Part shown: one piece after another, positions 52,387 to 62,285 of the stretch
Position numbering within the stretch: position 1 is the stretch's first letter
Layout of the letters: each line of letters begins with the position of its first letter
NCBI RefSeq assembly: GCF_027886475.1
Contig: NZ_CP115670.1
Location: 1,922,001-1,986,000 of the forward strand
Direction: 5' to 3'
Source: Corynebacterium sp. SCR221107
GTDB lineage: Bacteria > Actinomycetota > Actinomycetes > Mycobacteriales > Mycobacteriaceae
Length of the DNA: 64,000 nucleotides
The notes under the pieces: generated by a model
What the model was told of the DNA's origin: nothing
What the model saw: only the letters and a program-made list of their open reading frames with translations
The model's database searches: none
Program-made: the position numbers and the translations under genes

Positions 52387-55300
52387 TTAGCCGCCAATTC
52401 CTTGGTGTTTGACGGCCAAGACCATAGCTTCGGCAGACACGAGATCGGAGGTGACCAGATCTGGGACGATGTCAGCCAGTTTTGCCCAACCACCTGTGAC
52501 TGCATCCAGGGTCTTCGTGGAGGTAATGAGGCCGTGGGCGTGCATGCGGGCAGCGAGGGCGAGCACGAGCGAGACCACCGGTGCCAGCGACCAGACGTTG
52601 TCCCGGGCATCGGTATCTACCCCATCGAGCTTGTCGAAACGAACGCGGGCCATCGCGTACAAGGTGCGATTCGTGCTGCGCAATGTGCGCAACAAAGTAA
52701 CCGCCGGCTGGATGAGGGATTCGCTCGAAAGCAGGCGTGACAACTGCTCACGGTGATTGAAAGTCTCAAAAACAGCCAGAAGACGCGAGCCATCATCCAT
52801 GATCGCGCCCGGAACGATGTTGGCGCCTGCGAAGAACATATCCAGGAGGTTTCTTTGCTGGGCCGCGTCCATGCTGGCGATTGCCACGGTGGAACGGTCG
52901 ATACAGGCGGTGTCCAAGGTGGTGTCGCGGCCGGTTCGCAAAATATCGATGAGGTTGTCACCCGCCAGCTCCGATAGCTGTGCCAAAAGCGCCTTGACCT
53001 GCGGGTTGATGGCTCGAGCGGCAAACGCCGCTACGACCGAGTCGGCCAACTTGCGCGCCTTCGGATTGGCAGGCAACTCCGCTGGGTCGTCCTCGGGCTC
53101 TTGACTGAGAATGCGGTCGATCTCGCCCATGATTTCCAAGGCGCCGATCCACGTGGCTCGGTGGAAATCCTCCGCCTCGCCATCGGTGTCCTCTGACAAG
53201 AACACACAGCGTGCCAACGAGGTTTCCACAATCTTACCGGGCTGTTTCTCGGCGGGCACCAGACTGTTCGATAAGCCCGCAAGCGCTGCGAACGGCTGCG
53301 CGCGTAGCACGGCATGGACCGCCTTGCGGGCAGGTCCGGTTGCCTGCCCCATGGTGACCATGTCCCACAACAGCGGCATGACGCTGGCGTCTGTCGGCAC
53401 CTCCTCGCTTGCACCAGACAAGAATGCAGCCAGGTCTTTCAGTTGTGGATCCGGGTCGGCGAAGTAGCCCTCCTGATTGATGATGAACGCCGATTCGCCT
53501 GGGGCGACTGGGGCGTGCAGCGTCATGAAGCGATCGAGGGTATGCAGGCTCACGGCGAGCGCGCCCGCGCCCACCAAGGAATCGGGAAGTTCGATTGCCT
53601 CATTGGCCACTGCGAGGGTGCGCGCCGGCGCCCACGGTGCTGTCAGCGGCCATACCCAAGCACCGACGTTTTCGCCGACGCCGGGGGCTACGAGGCGCTT
53701 CGGGTTGTCTGGGTCCGCGGAAACGGTAATCTCTGCTGTGCTCTGGATGTCGGCGAGAGCCACCGATACGCGGCGGTCGGTCCGCGGATCCGTCCATTCA
53801 AGGTCAATACGTCCCGACGGCATGACCGCCGCCGAGGTGGCGATCCCCTTCAGCGGAGCCAGGTAGGTAAACCCTCCGTCGTTGGAGTGTAGCTTCGTCG
53901 TCTTCACAGGTGCACCATGATGGTTGCGCACAGCCACCTTCGGGTCGATGAGTGAACCGGCGGCACGAATGCGCAGCTTTCCCTCGGGGTCAAGCACACG
54001 GGGACGCAACATCAAACGGCTTGCCCGCCACATTGGGGGCTCAGTCGTCACTGGAAGCTCGAAGGTAAGCCGGGGCGGACTGAAGCGAAGCGGAAGTTGG
54101 TCGCCTTCCTCGGTGGCCACCAAGAAATCAGCGCCGGCGTCGAGCGGGCCGACGACGACGGTGGCAGGTTCGCTGAGGAATTCCTTCTCCCCCGGCTTCA
54201 TGGTGAGAACTGCATCAGACAGGCCGCCTCCGGAAGGGATGCGGAAGGATCGGCTTGCCCCCGAGATGTCGATGACAGCGCGCGCGCCTTCCACGATGGC
54301 AAATTCGTGGCGGAAGGATTCATTGCGCGGCCCGCGCACGCGCACGAGGTACTCGCCCACCCACGGGGCGTCGTAAAGCTCTGGGTCGAACACATGGAAC
54401 ACTCCGCCTTCGGCCGGTACTTCCAACGGTTCTGGCTGGGTGATTTCCTCGCCCGCGTTGGACACTCCTGCGTAGGAAGAAATCGACAGGTACCAGGTTT
54501 CAGTTTGACCCGACAACGTCGGCGGGAACTCTGCCAATAGCGACTGGTTGTACACCTCCAAGCCGGATGAGGAGTTGAGACAGTCGATTGGCTGGCCGGG
54601 GTTGCGGAAGATGACGCGCTGGCGCGGGTCGATGGAGCGCACCGTATCCATGGACACATTAGCCCCCGGTGCGACCGCTGCCAGTGAGGCTGCCGACTCC
54701 ACGTTAAGGGCGTGGCAGCGCCAACCATCCCAGCCCTCGACGGCGCTGGTGGCGTCGGCAAGCAAATCGGTACCGGCAACGACGTCGCGCAGGCTGACTT
54801 CCTCGGGGACAATGACGCGGAGGAATTGGTGGTGCAGGCTGACCTTGTCGGTGACGTTGTTGCCGCTGCGCGTAAAGATAAGGATCGCGTCATCGGAGTT
54901 GATCACCGGCACCGTCCAGGTGATCCCGTGCGTCAGGTCCTGAACAGTGACCTCGCGAACTGGATGATCAAGGGTGATGTCGAGTGACTCGGAGAAGCCG
55001 GAGGTGTCCCCCCACACGCTGCCGGTGCGATACACCTTCGTCGTGCCTTCCACGGACACACGCCAGGTCACCTCGGGGGGCAGCCCCTCTTCGGCTTCGG
55101 GGAGGCGCTGCTCGGGCAGACGCAGGCAGATGCGGCCACGGTTGTCGTCGAAAAGGATGCGCGGGCGCATTTCGCGGCTGGCCACGCCCACGGCGGATTC
55201 GCGGTTGACCGTGCCCACTGGACGCTCACGTAGCTCTCCTGCCACTGTTTCCTCGATCTGCGCTGGCAGGACGGGGCTCAGCTTCGAACGGTTGCGGTCG

Positions 55301-56010
55301 AACCATGAGTCAGGGTGGATGAGGGCAAACTCGCGCAGCGCTAGCACACCTGCCAGGATCTCTCGTGCTGACTCCACGCCGAGGTTGATCGCCGTGGCGA
55401 AGTAATTCTCGCCCGCAGCGGCCCCGATGACCGGCAGCAAGGTTGCTACCTTTTCGTCGGCCGACGTTGCAGCACCAGCAGACACATCTGCATCCGCCTC
55501 GTCATCGCTGGTCAGTGGCAGGTGCGTGTCGATCGTCTCGAGCAAACCGGGTAGTTCGTTGTTGAGCAGCCCGGCATGAATCGCTAAAAGCGACAAGACG
55601 TCGAGTCCTTCTGGGTGAATGAGGTCGAAGGAATCAAGGGCGCCGGGGACAAACTCCTCGATGAGCTGGTCAGCTTCGGCGAAACCTTGCGGATCCAGTC
55701 CTAATCCGCCTAGGAATTCGGCGGCGAAATGCTCTGGGTCAACTAATTCCTGTGCCCGCGAGACCAGCGCGATGAGCGTCAGCGCCGGCGAGAGCCCCAT
55801 GAGCGCCTTGAGGTTGGAGCCTGCCGCTAACTGGCGGGAAAGGAAGATGCCGTAGAGGCGTTCGATGCGCTCGAGTTCGTCCAATCGAAGGCCGACGTGT
55901 GCGACGGTATCCACACCACCTAGCTTTTGTGCCAAGACTAACTCGCTGGTCGATGCCCAGCCCAACAGACTGTCCTGCATATCGGTGATTGGATGCACAG
56001 GCTCACTCAT
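52387..56010 (-). CDS. 1207-residue conserved protein of unknown function between ftsY and smc
   Basis: ATG at 56010 with AAGGGGAG 6 nt before it; the frame continues to 56154 without sense. The product has no signal peptide or transmembrane segment. Residues ~1-330 and ~880-1207 are helical; the middle (~330-880) is rich in strands and Gly/Pro, as in tandem beta-sandwich domains (e.g. TWRVSVEGTTKVYRTGSVWG). No nucleotide loop, zinc motif or nuclease motif is seen. Its position between ftsY and smc recurs, from memory, in C. glutamicum; I do not recognise the family. A repeat copy at 54753-54764 reads as Leu-Ala-Asp-Ala. Confidence 0.75.
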   Translation of the reverse strand: MSEPVHPITDMQDSLLGWASTSELVLAQKLGGVDTVAHVGLRLDELERIERLYGIFLSRQLAAGSNLKALMGLSPALTLIALVSRAQELVDPEHFAAEFLGGLGLDPQGFAEADQLIEEFVPGALDSFDLIHPEGLDVLSLLAIHAGLLNNELPGLLETIDTHLPLTSDDEADADVSAGAATSADEKVATLLPVIGAAAGENYFATAINLGVESAREILAGVLALREFALIHPDSWFDRNRSKLSPVLPAQIEETVAGELRERPVGTVNRESAVGVASREMRPRILFDDNRGRICLRLPEQRLPEAEEGLPPEVTWRVSVEGTTKVYRTGSVWGDTSGFSESLDITLDHPVREVTVQDLTHGITWTVPVINSDDAILIFTRSGNNVTDKVSLHHQFLRVIVPEEVSLRDVVAGTDLLADATSAVEGWDGWRCHALNVESAASLAAVAPGANVSMDTVRSIDPRQRVIFRNPGQPIDCLNSSSGLEVYNQSLLAEFPPTLSGQTETWYLSISSYAGVSNAGEEITQPEPLEVPAEGGVFHVFDPELYDAPWVGEYLVRVRGPRNESFRHEFAIVEGARAVIDISGASRSFRIPSGGGLSDAVLTMKPGEKEFLSEPATVVVGPLDAGADFLVATEEGDQLPLRFSPPRLTFELPVTTEPPMWRASRLMLRPRVLDPEGKLRIRAAGSLIDPKVAVRNHHGAPVKTTKLHSNDGGFTYLAPLKGIATSAAVMPSGRIDLEWTDPRTDRRVSVALADIQSTAEITVSADPDNPKRLVAPGVGENVGAWVWPLTAPWAPARTLAVANEAIELPDSLVGAGALAVSLHTLDRFMTLHAPVAPGESAFIINQEGYFADPDPQLKDLAAFLSGASEEVPTDASVMPLLWDMVTMGQATGPARKAVHAVLRAQPFAALAGLSNSLVPAEKQPGKIVETSLARCVFLSEDTDGEAEDFHRATWIGALEIMGEIDRILSQEPEDDPAELPANPKARKLADSVVAAFAARAINPQVKALLAQLSELAGDNLIDILRTGRDTTLDTACIDRSTVAIASMDAAQQRNLLDMFFAGANIVPGAIMDDGSRLLAVFETFNHREQLSRLLSSESLIQPAVTLLRTLRSTNRTLYAMARVRFDKLDGVDTDARDNVWSLAPVVSLVLALAARMHAHGLITSTKTLDAVTGGWAKLADIVPDLVTSDLVSAEAMVLAVKHQGIGG

Positions 56011-56246
56011 GTGTTTCTCCCCTTGGGTAGATGATTTATCGTCCGCTTCACAGTGTTTCATTACCGCGCCCCCACCGCAGTGCGGCAAATCAGATGAGTC
56101 TTTAAGAAACTCTTTGACGAGGCGCTGGCGTGGACCCATCAATTTAAAGCACAAAGCACCATTTTTAGCACGAGCGACGGGTCCGTTTCGCTCCGGGGTA
56201 ACCGAGATCGCACTTCGGTGCTACCGCACTGGTGCGCACCAATTCG

Positions 56247-56258
56247 TGCTTTCCGACG
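56247..56258 (-). repeat. TGCTTTCCGACG repeat between smc and the 1207-residue protein gene
   Basis: Followed by CCCAG; lies 24 bp after the smc stop (in the minus direction). Confidence 0.8.
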
Positions 56259-56281
56259 CCCAGAGGTTGCCTGCAGCGCGC

Positions 56282-59200
56282 CTACCTTGTGCCTTCCGCG
56301 TGGTCATTGTCCGCGTTCGTGGTTGCCGCTTCGTGTGATGGTGGCTCATGTAATGGTGGCTCGGAAGGCTTCTCCACAGCGCGCATGCGCTGGGAGATCA
56401 CCCTGGTCACGCCGTCGCCACGCATCGTCACGCCATAGAGGACGTTGGCCACGTCCATCGTCGGCTTTTGGTGGGTGATGACGATGAGCTGTGAATCGTT
56501 GCGCAGTTGTTCAAACAGGGCGATCAAGCGGCGCAGGTTCACGTCGTCAAGCGCGGCCTCGACCTCGTCCATGACGTAGAACGGCGACGGGCGCGCCCTA
56601 AAGATCGCGACCAGCATCGCGAGCGCGGTCAGCGACTTCTCGCCGCCGGACAGCAGCGAAAGCCGTTTGACCTTCTTGCCCGGCGGGCGTGCCTCAACCT
56701 CGATGCCTGTCGCCAGCATGTCATCGGGATCGGTAAGCACCAGGCGGCCTTCGCCACCCGGGAACAGCGTGTCGAAGACCCTCGGGAATTCAGCCTCCAC
56801 ATCATGCCAGGCGTCGGTAAACAATTGCAGGATTCGATCGTCGACGTCGTCGATGACACCGATCAGGTCCTTGCGCGCCTGCTCGACGTCGGCAAGCTGC
56901 GTGGATAAGAACTCGTAGCGTTCCTCTAAGGCCTTGAACTCCTCGAGGGCCAAGGGGTTCACCTTGCCCAGCGCCGTAAGGTCCTTTTCGGCCTGCTTCG
57001 CGCGGGCTCTTTCGGCCTGCACATCGAAATCGGGGCCCGGAGTGTAATCCTGCAAGATGTCGGCAACGGAGATGCCTAGTTGTTCAACAAGCTTGGCCTG
57101 AGCTTCCTCCATGCGCACCTGGGCCTGCGATTGTGCGATTTCCATGGCATGCGCGTTATCACTAAGGCGATCGAGCTGGCTGCGCAGCGCATGGACGGCA
57201 TCCTTACTTCGGGCGACTTTTGCTGTGCAGGCATTGCGCGCGGCCACTGCCTGCTCCCGCTCGGCGGTAGCACGTTCGAGCGCATCGCCGACTCGGGCAC
57301 CCACCTCGCTGGACTTGCGGGCCACCACCTCAGCCAACGCCGCCTGTTGCCGCCTGCGTTGCATCGTCTGCTCGTGGCGGGCTTTGGCTTGGCGCTCGTG
57401 GTGTGCTTGCCGACGCAGACTGTCGCCGCGTCCGCGCGCCTGATCTGCTTTGTCGCGCGCCGACTGCAGCGCCAGGCTCGCCTCCATCTCCATCGCGCGT
57501 ATCTGGGCTAGCGCCGCGGCGGCCTCGTCGCGCTCGGCGGTCGACGGCTCCAGGTCTGGCTCGTCGTCGTTGACACGGGCAAGCCGGTCGCGGGTGTGCT
57601 CCAATTGTTCTTTAAGCTGTGCAAGCCGAACGTCGGAGTCGGTAGCGCGCGCCGCGATGCGCTCGTGCTCCTGCATCTGCGATTGCAGTTGCTTGGACAG
57701 CCGCGCGTGGTCACGCTGGAGTGCCTGAATCTGCGACTCCTGATCGCGCAGCGCTGCCGTCGCTCGCGCGGCGTGGACTCGTGCATCGCTGGCGGCAGTC
57801 TGGGCACCATCGAACGTGCCCGACAGCTCCTCAAGCTGGGCTCGGGCGAGTGTGAGCGCCTGAGTGGCCTGCTCGATGTCGGCGAAGATCTCCACGGAGG
57901 TCGTTACCGTTTTCCCGAGCTGAATCCAGCCATGTCCCGCTAGGATTCCCGAGGTTGTCACAGCCCGCAGGCGTGGTTCTGCCTCAATGACTGCCCTGGC
58001 CTGGGCGAGCGATTCGGTGACCACGACGTCGGCAAGCAGACGGGTGATGGCAGCCTCAACGTGGGGTTGTAGCCGCAGGGCGTCGAGTAGCCAGGTCACC
58101 CCCGCAGGCAGGTCTATATCTAGGCGCCATCCTTGCCCTGGCGTGGATTCTATAAACGTGGTGCGCGCGATGTTGAGCTCTTCCGCACGAGCAATCACCT
58201 CATCAAGCTCGCCGGTGACCGCTTCGGCGACACTGCCTAGGGCCGCTGCGGTGGCTTGTTCGAATCCTCGCTCCACCCCCATCGCTTGCGACAGCGTGCC
58301 AAAAGTGCCCAGCGCCTCAAATTCTCCCGATTGAGTTGGGTTCGGGACCGTCGACTGCAAAGTTTCAATGCGCGACTCGAGGCGAGAAACATCACGTTCC
58401 CTATCGCGCTGGTGGGCACGCAGTTGTTCCAAGCGTTTATCGGCGGCCTCCGACTCGGCAGCAGCGCGCACATGTGCCTCGCGCGCACTCGCCGCCTCGG
58501 CCTCGTATTCGTCAAGCGCGTCGGTGACGGATTGCAGCTCTTGTTCGAGTGCGCGCACGCGGGCACGGGATTGTTCCACCACCTCCTCGTGGCGGGCAAT
58601 CTCGTTCTCAACGCCTGTCACCTGGGCGCTCAACGACTCCTCGGCAGCGACCAAGCGAACTACGCCTTCGCGGCGATCGGCGATCGCACGCACCCGAGCG
58701 AGATGCTCCCGATCGGCCTCGTGGGCAGCCTGCTCGCGGTCGGCGCGTTCCTCGCGAATTCCTTCGAGACGTTCGGAGGCGATCTCCACGGCCTGCTCGA
58801 GTTGCTCGAGTTCGGCATCTGCCCGGTCGGCGCGAGCGGCCAACTCATCGGGGTCGGGGCCAAGGTATTCCACGATCTGCAGACCCTCGACGCGATCCCT
58901 GGCGATACGCATCGTGGCAGCCACGCGTTCTGCTAGGGCGGAAAGCTCGAACCAGAGTTGCTGGGCTTGCTCGGCGGCCGGTGTTGCTAGCGCTAGTTCC
59001 TGTTCGGCTTCGAGCTGGTGTCCTGTCGCTTCCTCGAGCTGTTCAGTAAGAGTTTCGACCTGCTCGAGAAGCATCTGGGCCTGCGACTGGGTATTGGCGA
59101 GCTTTTCTTGCAGCTCGACGAGCTGGTGGCCTGCGAGCTTCAGGCGGGCATCACGCAGGTCCGCCTGAACCGTAGCGGCGCGCTTGGCGGCCTCCGCTTG

Positions 59201-59830
59201 GCGGGCCAGGGGCTTGAGCTGGCGGCCGAGCTCCTTGGTCAGATCGGTGAGGCGATCGAGGTTCGCCTGCATGTTGACCAGCTTGCGTTGGGCTTTTTCC
59301 TTGCGGCGGCGGTGCTTGAGCACACCCGCAGCCTCCTCGATATAGGCACGCCGATCCTCCGGGCGCGACTCGAGAATTAGGGCAAGTCGCCCCTGCCCCA
59401 CGATGACGTGCATTTCACGACCGATGCCGGAGTCTGACAGCAGCTCCTGGATGTCCATGAGTCGGGCTTTTGCACCGTTGATCTCGTACTCGCTGGCGCC
59501 GTCGCGAAACATGCGCCTGGTAACCGATACTTCACGGTAGTCAATCGGCAGCGCGCCGTCGGAGTTGTCGATCGTCAGTGTTACTTCGGCGCGGCCGAGC
59601 GGCTTCCGATCGCCTGCGCCGGCGAAGATGACATCTTCCATCTTTCCGCCGCGCAGCGTCTTTGCGCCCTGCTCGCCCATCACCCACGCGAGCGCATCGA
59701 CGACGTTGGATTTCCCCGATCCATTCGGGCCGACCACGGCGCAGATGCCGGGCTCGAATTTCAGGGTCGTCGCAGACGCGAAGGACTTGAAACCTTTAAG
59801 CGTCAGCGACTTGAGATACACCCGTGTCAT
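56282..59830 (-). CDS. smc: chromosome segregation protein SMC
   Basis: Dimeric ATPase of condensin that organises and segregates the chromosome. ATG 59830 (MTRVYLKSLTLKGFKSFA), 1182 residues. Walker A GPNGSGKSN is near residue 32, followed by the Q-loop region and LILESRPEDRR. Two coiled-coil arms flank a hinge near residue ~520-600 (TVPNPTQSGEFEALGTF), and the C-terminal half has signature LSGGEKSLTALAML and Walker B FYVMDEVEAALDD. Three repeat copies (56887, 57404, 58027) lie inside, two of which read LAD. Confidence 0.96.
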   Translation of the reverse strand: MTRVYLKSLTLKGFKSFASATTLKFEPGICAVVGPNGSGKSNVVDALAWVMGEQGAKTLRGGKMEDVIFAGAGDRKPLGRAEVTLTIDNSDGALPIDYREVSVTRRMFRDGASEYEINGAKARLMDIQELLSDSGIGREMHVIVGQGRLALILESRPEDRRAYIEEAAGVLKHRRRKEKAQRKLVNMQANLDRLTDLTKELGRQLKPLARQAEAAKRAATVQADLRDARLKLAGHQLVELQEKLANTQSQAQMLLEQVETLTEQLEEATGHQLEAEQELALATPAAEQAQQLWFELSALAERVAATMRIARDRVEGLQIVEYLGPDPDELAARADRADAELEQLEQAVEIASERLEGIREERADREQAAHEADREHLARVRAIADRREGVVRLVAAEESLSAQVTGVENEIARHEEVVEQSRARVRALEQELQSVTDALDEYEAEAASAREAHVRAAAESEAADKRLEQLRAHQRDRERDVSRLESRIETLQSTVPNPTQSGEFEALGTFGTLSQAMGVERGFEQATAAALGSVAEAVTGELDEVIARAEELNIARTTFIESTPGQGWRLDIDLPAGVTWLLDALRLQPHVEAAITRLLADVVVTESLAQARAVIEAEPRLRAVTTSGILAGHGWIQLGKTVTTSVEIFADIEQATQALTLARAQLEELSGTFDGAQTAASDARVHAARATAALRDQESQIQALQRDHARLSKQLQSQMQEHERIAARATDSDVRLAQLKEQLEHTRDRLARVNDDEPDLEPSTAERDEAAAALAQIRAMEMEASLALQSARDKADQARGRGDSLRRQAHHERQAKARHEQTMQRRRQQAALAEVVARKSSEVGARVGDALERATAEREQAVAARNACTAKVARSKDAVHALRSQLDRLSDNAHAMEIAQSQAQVRMEEAQAKLVEQLGISVADILQDYTPGPDFDVQAERARAKQAEKDLTALGKVNPLALEEFKALEERYEFLSTQLADVEQARKDLIGVIDDVDDRILQLFTDAWHDVEAEFPRVFDTLFPGGEGRLVLTDPDDMLATGIEVEARPPGKKVKRLSLLSGGEKSLTALAMLVAIFRARPSPFYVMDEVEAALDDVNLRRLIALFEQLRNDSQLIVITHQKPTMDVANVLYGVTMRGDGVTRVISQRMRAVEKPSEPPLHEPPSHEAATTNADNDHAEGTR

Positions 59831-59941
59831 TCTAGCAGCAGCCAGGCCCAGCCCAACTTCACCCAAATCAGTCCGAGACGACCCCTTCCGAACCCGGCCA
59901 GCTGCGCGTCGACCTGCGTCGTCGGAATGAAAATGAAACGG

Positions 59942-60238
59942 TCACCTCATCTGGAACCCGCTTTCGCCCTTGGCCTGCGACCACCGCTCGATGACGGTAT
60001 CCACGTGCCCTGGGCGTCGAGGCACCTCCTGATCCGGCGCCGAAAGCCTGCGCAGCAGCTCACGCATCGTGTGGTAATCACCTTCGGCCACGACGCACAC
60101 CCGGCCATCGATGAGGTTTGTTGCCGAGCCGCGCAGCCCTAGTTCCATCGCCTGCGAATACACCCACCAGCGAAAGCCAACTCCTTGCACGGTGCCATGC
60201 ACCCACGCGGTCAACCTCGCTACGTCGTCGCTTCCCAT
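59942..60238 (-). CDS. acyP: acylphosphatase
   Basis: Hydrolyses carboxyl phosphate bonds; small cytosolic alpha/beta enzyme. 98 residues with VHGTVQGVGFRWWVYSQA (the phosphate-loop Arg) and GLRGSATNLIDGRVCVVAEG (conserved Asn). Located between smc and mutM, the usual actinobacterial position. ATG is preceded by AAGGAAGG. Confidence 0.93.
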   Translation of the reverse strand: MGSDDVARLTAWVHGTVQGVGFRWWVYSQAMELGLRGSATNLIDGRVCVVAEGDYHTMRELLRRLSAPDQEVPRRPGHVDTVIERWSQAKGESGFQMR

Positions 60239-60308
60239 CGTGTGTCCTTCCTTTTTTATGTTTTTCGCCTATTCCTCAAGGCGTCGGTGGCCAATTGGTC
60301 CTGCCTTT

Positions 60309-60320
60309 TGCTTTCCGACG
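60309..60320 (-). repeat. TGCTTTCCGACG repeat, upstream of acyP
   Basis: Preceded by CTTT. Paired with the copy at 60482 in opposite orientation, 161 bp apart in the 303-bp gap, which holds no gene. Confidence 0.8.
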
Positions 60321-60481
60321 TTTCCAGGCCGTAACTTCCCCGCGCCGTTTCCACCATCGCCGCTTATGTTTCCCTTAATCTACGCCCTGCTACGCACTCT
60401 TTCATCAAACTCGCGGTGGTGCAGACACCACCTGGTGCCCGGTGGCCTCGATCGCGAGTACTACGAGTGCGAGCCGATAGG

Positions 60482-60493
60482 CGTCGGAAAGCA
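60482..60493 (+). repeat. CGTCGGAAAGCA repeat at the symporter terminator
   Basis: Preceded by CCGATAGG and followed by A6. On the minus strand: hairpin, T6, GCTTTCCGACG. Confidence 0.85.
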
Positions 60494-60524
60494 AAAAACC
60501 CGCAACCAAAAGGCTGGCTGCGGG
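60493..60524 (-). terminator. terminator of the AGCS symporter gene
   Basis: CCCGCAACC (60499-60507) pairs with GGCTGCGGG (60516-60524) with one mismatch; TTTTTT follows on the minus strand, running into the repeat. Confidence 0.88.
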
Positions 60525-60541
60525 TAGCAAGCAAGTAAAAG

Positions 60542-62017
60542 CTAGGAATCGTGGACGGAGGTAATAACCTTGCCACCGCGGTGGGTGACCGGATCAGAGC
60601 CATCCCAGCAGCTGATGTTTGCGACCTCGGGAAGCATGTCGCGGTGGAAAACCGGGTCGTAGCCTTGGGCCTTTTGCAGCGAGAAATTCTTTAGCAGCTT
60701 CACGGCCACTCCCCCGAGCGGAACGATGGCGATCAAGTTGATCAGCACCATGATGGCCGCGAACGTATCCCCCAGAGCCCATACCAACGGAACAGAGCCG
60801 ATGGCACCACCGAACACGCACAACATCACGATGACGCGGAATGCCGTCATGACGGAGGTGGATTGGGTGAAGTACTCCAAGTTCGCCTGCGCAAGGTAGT
60901 AATTGCCAATCACCGAGGAAAACGCGAGGAAGAACAAGATCAGCGTGATGAAGTGGATACCCCAATCTCCCACCTCTGCGGCCAGGGCTTGCTGGGTCAA
61001 AGAGGCGCCTTGCACCTTCTGCCCATAGGTGGGGTTATTGAGCAAAATGATGAAGGCAGTAACAGAACAGACGAGGAGAGTGTCGAAGTATACGCCTAGC
61101 GTTTGAACCAATCCTTGCTTGACCGGATGGGACACCGTCGCGGTTGCCGCAGCATTCGGGGCGGAGCCCTGACCTGCTTCGTTGGAGAACAAGCCACGAC
61201 GCATGCCGTTCATGAAGGCCGCGCCGACGGTGGCTCCGGCGACTTCCTTCAAGCCCAAGGCCTGGCCGACGATGTCGGCAAACATGCCGGGAATCTTGTC
61301 CACGTTCATGACTACAACAACGATGCCGATGACAACGTACAGGACCGCCATGACGGGAACAATGACCTGCGTAAAGTTAGCGATGCGGTGGACGCCGCCG
61401 AAAATGATCGAACCCGTGATCGCAGCCAAGATAATGCCAACTGCTGCCTTGAAGCCTAGGGAGTCAGTGTTAAACGAGGTGCCCACGGACTCCGCAATCG
61501 AGTTGGCCTGGATGGCGTTGTACACGAAGCCATAGGTGATGGTGATGGCAAAGCCGAAGATAACCGCCAAGCCCCGCCAGTTGAGGCCTTTGGTCATGTA
61601 GTAGGCAGGCCCGCCGCGATAGGTGCCATCCGGTTCCTTTTCTTTCCACAGCTGCGCAAGCGTCGACTCCACGAAGGCGGTGGCGCCACCTAGCAGGGCG
61701 ATCATCCACATCCAAAAGACAGCGCCCGGGCCCCCCAAAGTGATTGCAACGGCAACGCCGGCGACGTTGCCCGTGCCCACGCGCGAGGCAGCCGAAATCG
61801 TAAAGGCCTTGAACGCAGAAATCCCCTGGACGTCGGTGTCCGGGTCGACGACCTCGTTGCGCTCGGTCACTGCCCGAAACATCTCCGGAATCATGCGGAT
61901 CTGCACGACGATGGTGCGCACGGCGAAGTACAACCCCGCTGCGATCAGCAGCCACGGGATGACCAACCAGAGGTTGTCGTTGATCACCCCGGTAATGAAG
62001 TTTTCAAAACTTGTCAT
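60542..62017 (-). CDS. alanine/glycine:cation symporter (AGCS family)
   Basis: Sodium- or proton-coupled uptake of alanine/glycine. 491 residues with about 10-11 transmembrane helices. AGCS motifs are visible: GTGNVAGVAVAITLGGPGAVFWMWMIALLGGATAFVESTLAQ (described in part), GGPAYYMTKGLNWRGLA and EAGQGSAPNAAATA. ATG 62017 opens MTSFENFITGVINDN. No strong substrate prediction beyond small neutral amino acids. Confidence 0.92.
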   Translation of the reverse strand: MTSFENFITGVINDNLWLVIPWLLIAAGLYFAVRTIVVQIRMIPEMFRAVTERNEVVDPDTDVQGISAFKAFTISAASRVGTGNVAGVAVAITLGGPGAVFWMWMIALLGGATAFVESTLAQLWKEKEPDGTYRGGPAYYMTKGLNWRGLAVIFGFAITITYGFVYNAIQANSIAESVGTSFNTDSLGFKAAVGIILAAITGSIIFGGVHRIANFTQVIVPVMAVLYVVIGIVVVVMNVDKIPGMFADIVGQALGLKEVAGATVGAAFMNGMRRGLFSNEAGQGSAPNAAATATVSHPVKQGLVQTLGVYFDTLLVCSVTAFIILLNNPTYGQKVQGASLTQQALAAEVGDWGIHFITLILFFLAFSSVIGNYYLAQANLEYFTQSTSVMTAFRVIVMLCVFGGAIGSVPLVWALGDTFAAIMVLINLIAIVPLGGVAVKLLKNFSLQKAQGYDPVFHRDMLPEVANISCWDGSDPVTHRGGKVITSVHDS

Positions 62018-62285
62018 AGTGGGAGATGCTACCGGTTAGCAGCACTGGAGAATAAAATCAATCGACCGTTTGAAATTAAGGGATCCGTCAACCAGAACTC
62101 CTCCCTTGTACCGCACTCCCCGCTAGAGCAGGTAGACCGATAAAGTCTCAATCCACCTCACTCGGTCACGACAGGCAAGGAATATTCCACACCCGTCCAA
62201 AAATACCCCCACATACCCCCACCGATTATCGTGCGAGGGGGCCCTAAATTATCACTGCGTCTTCATCAATATCGAACAACGCAGC

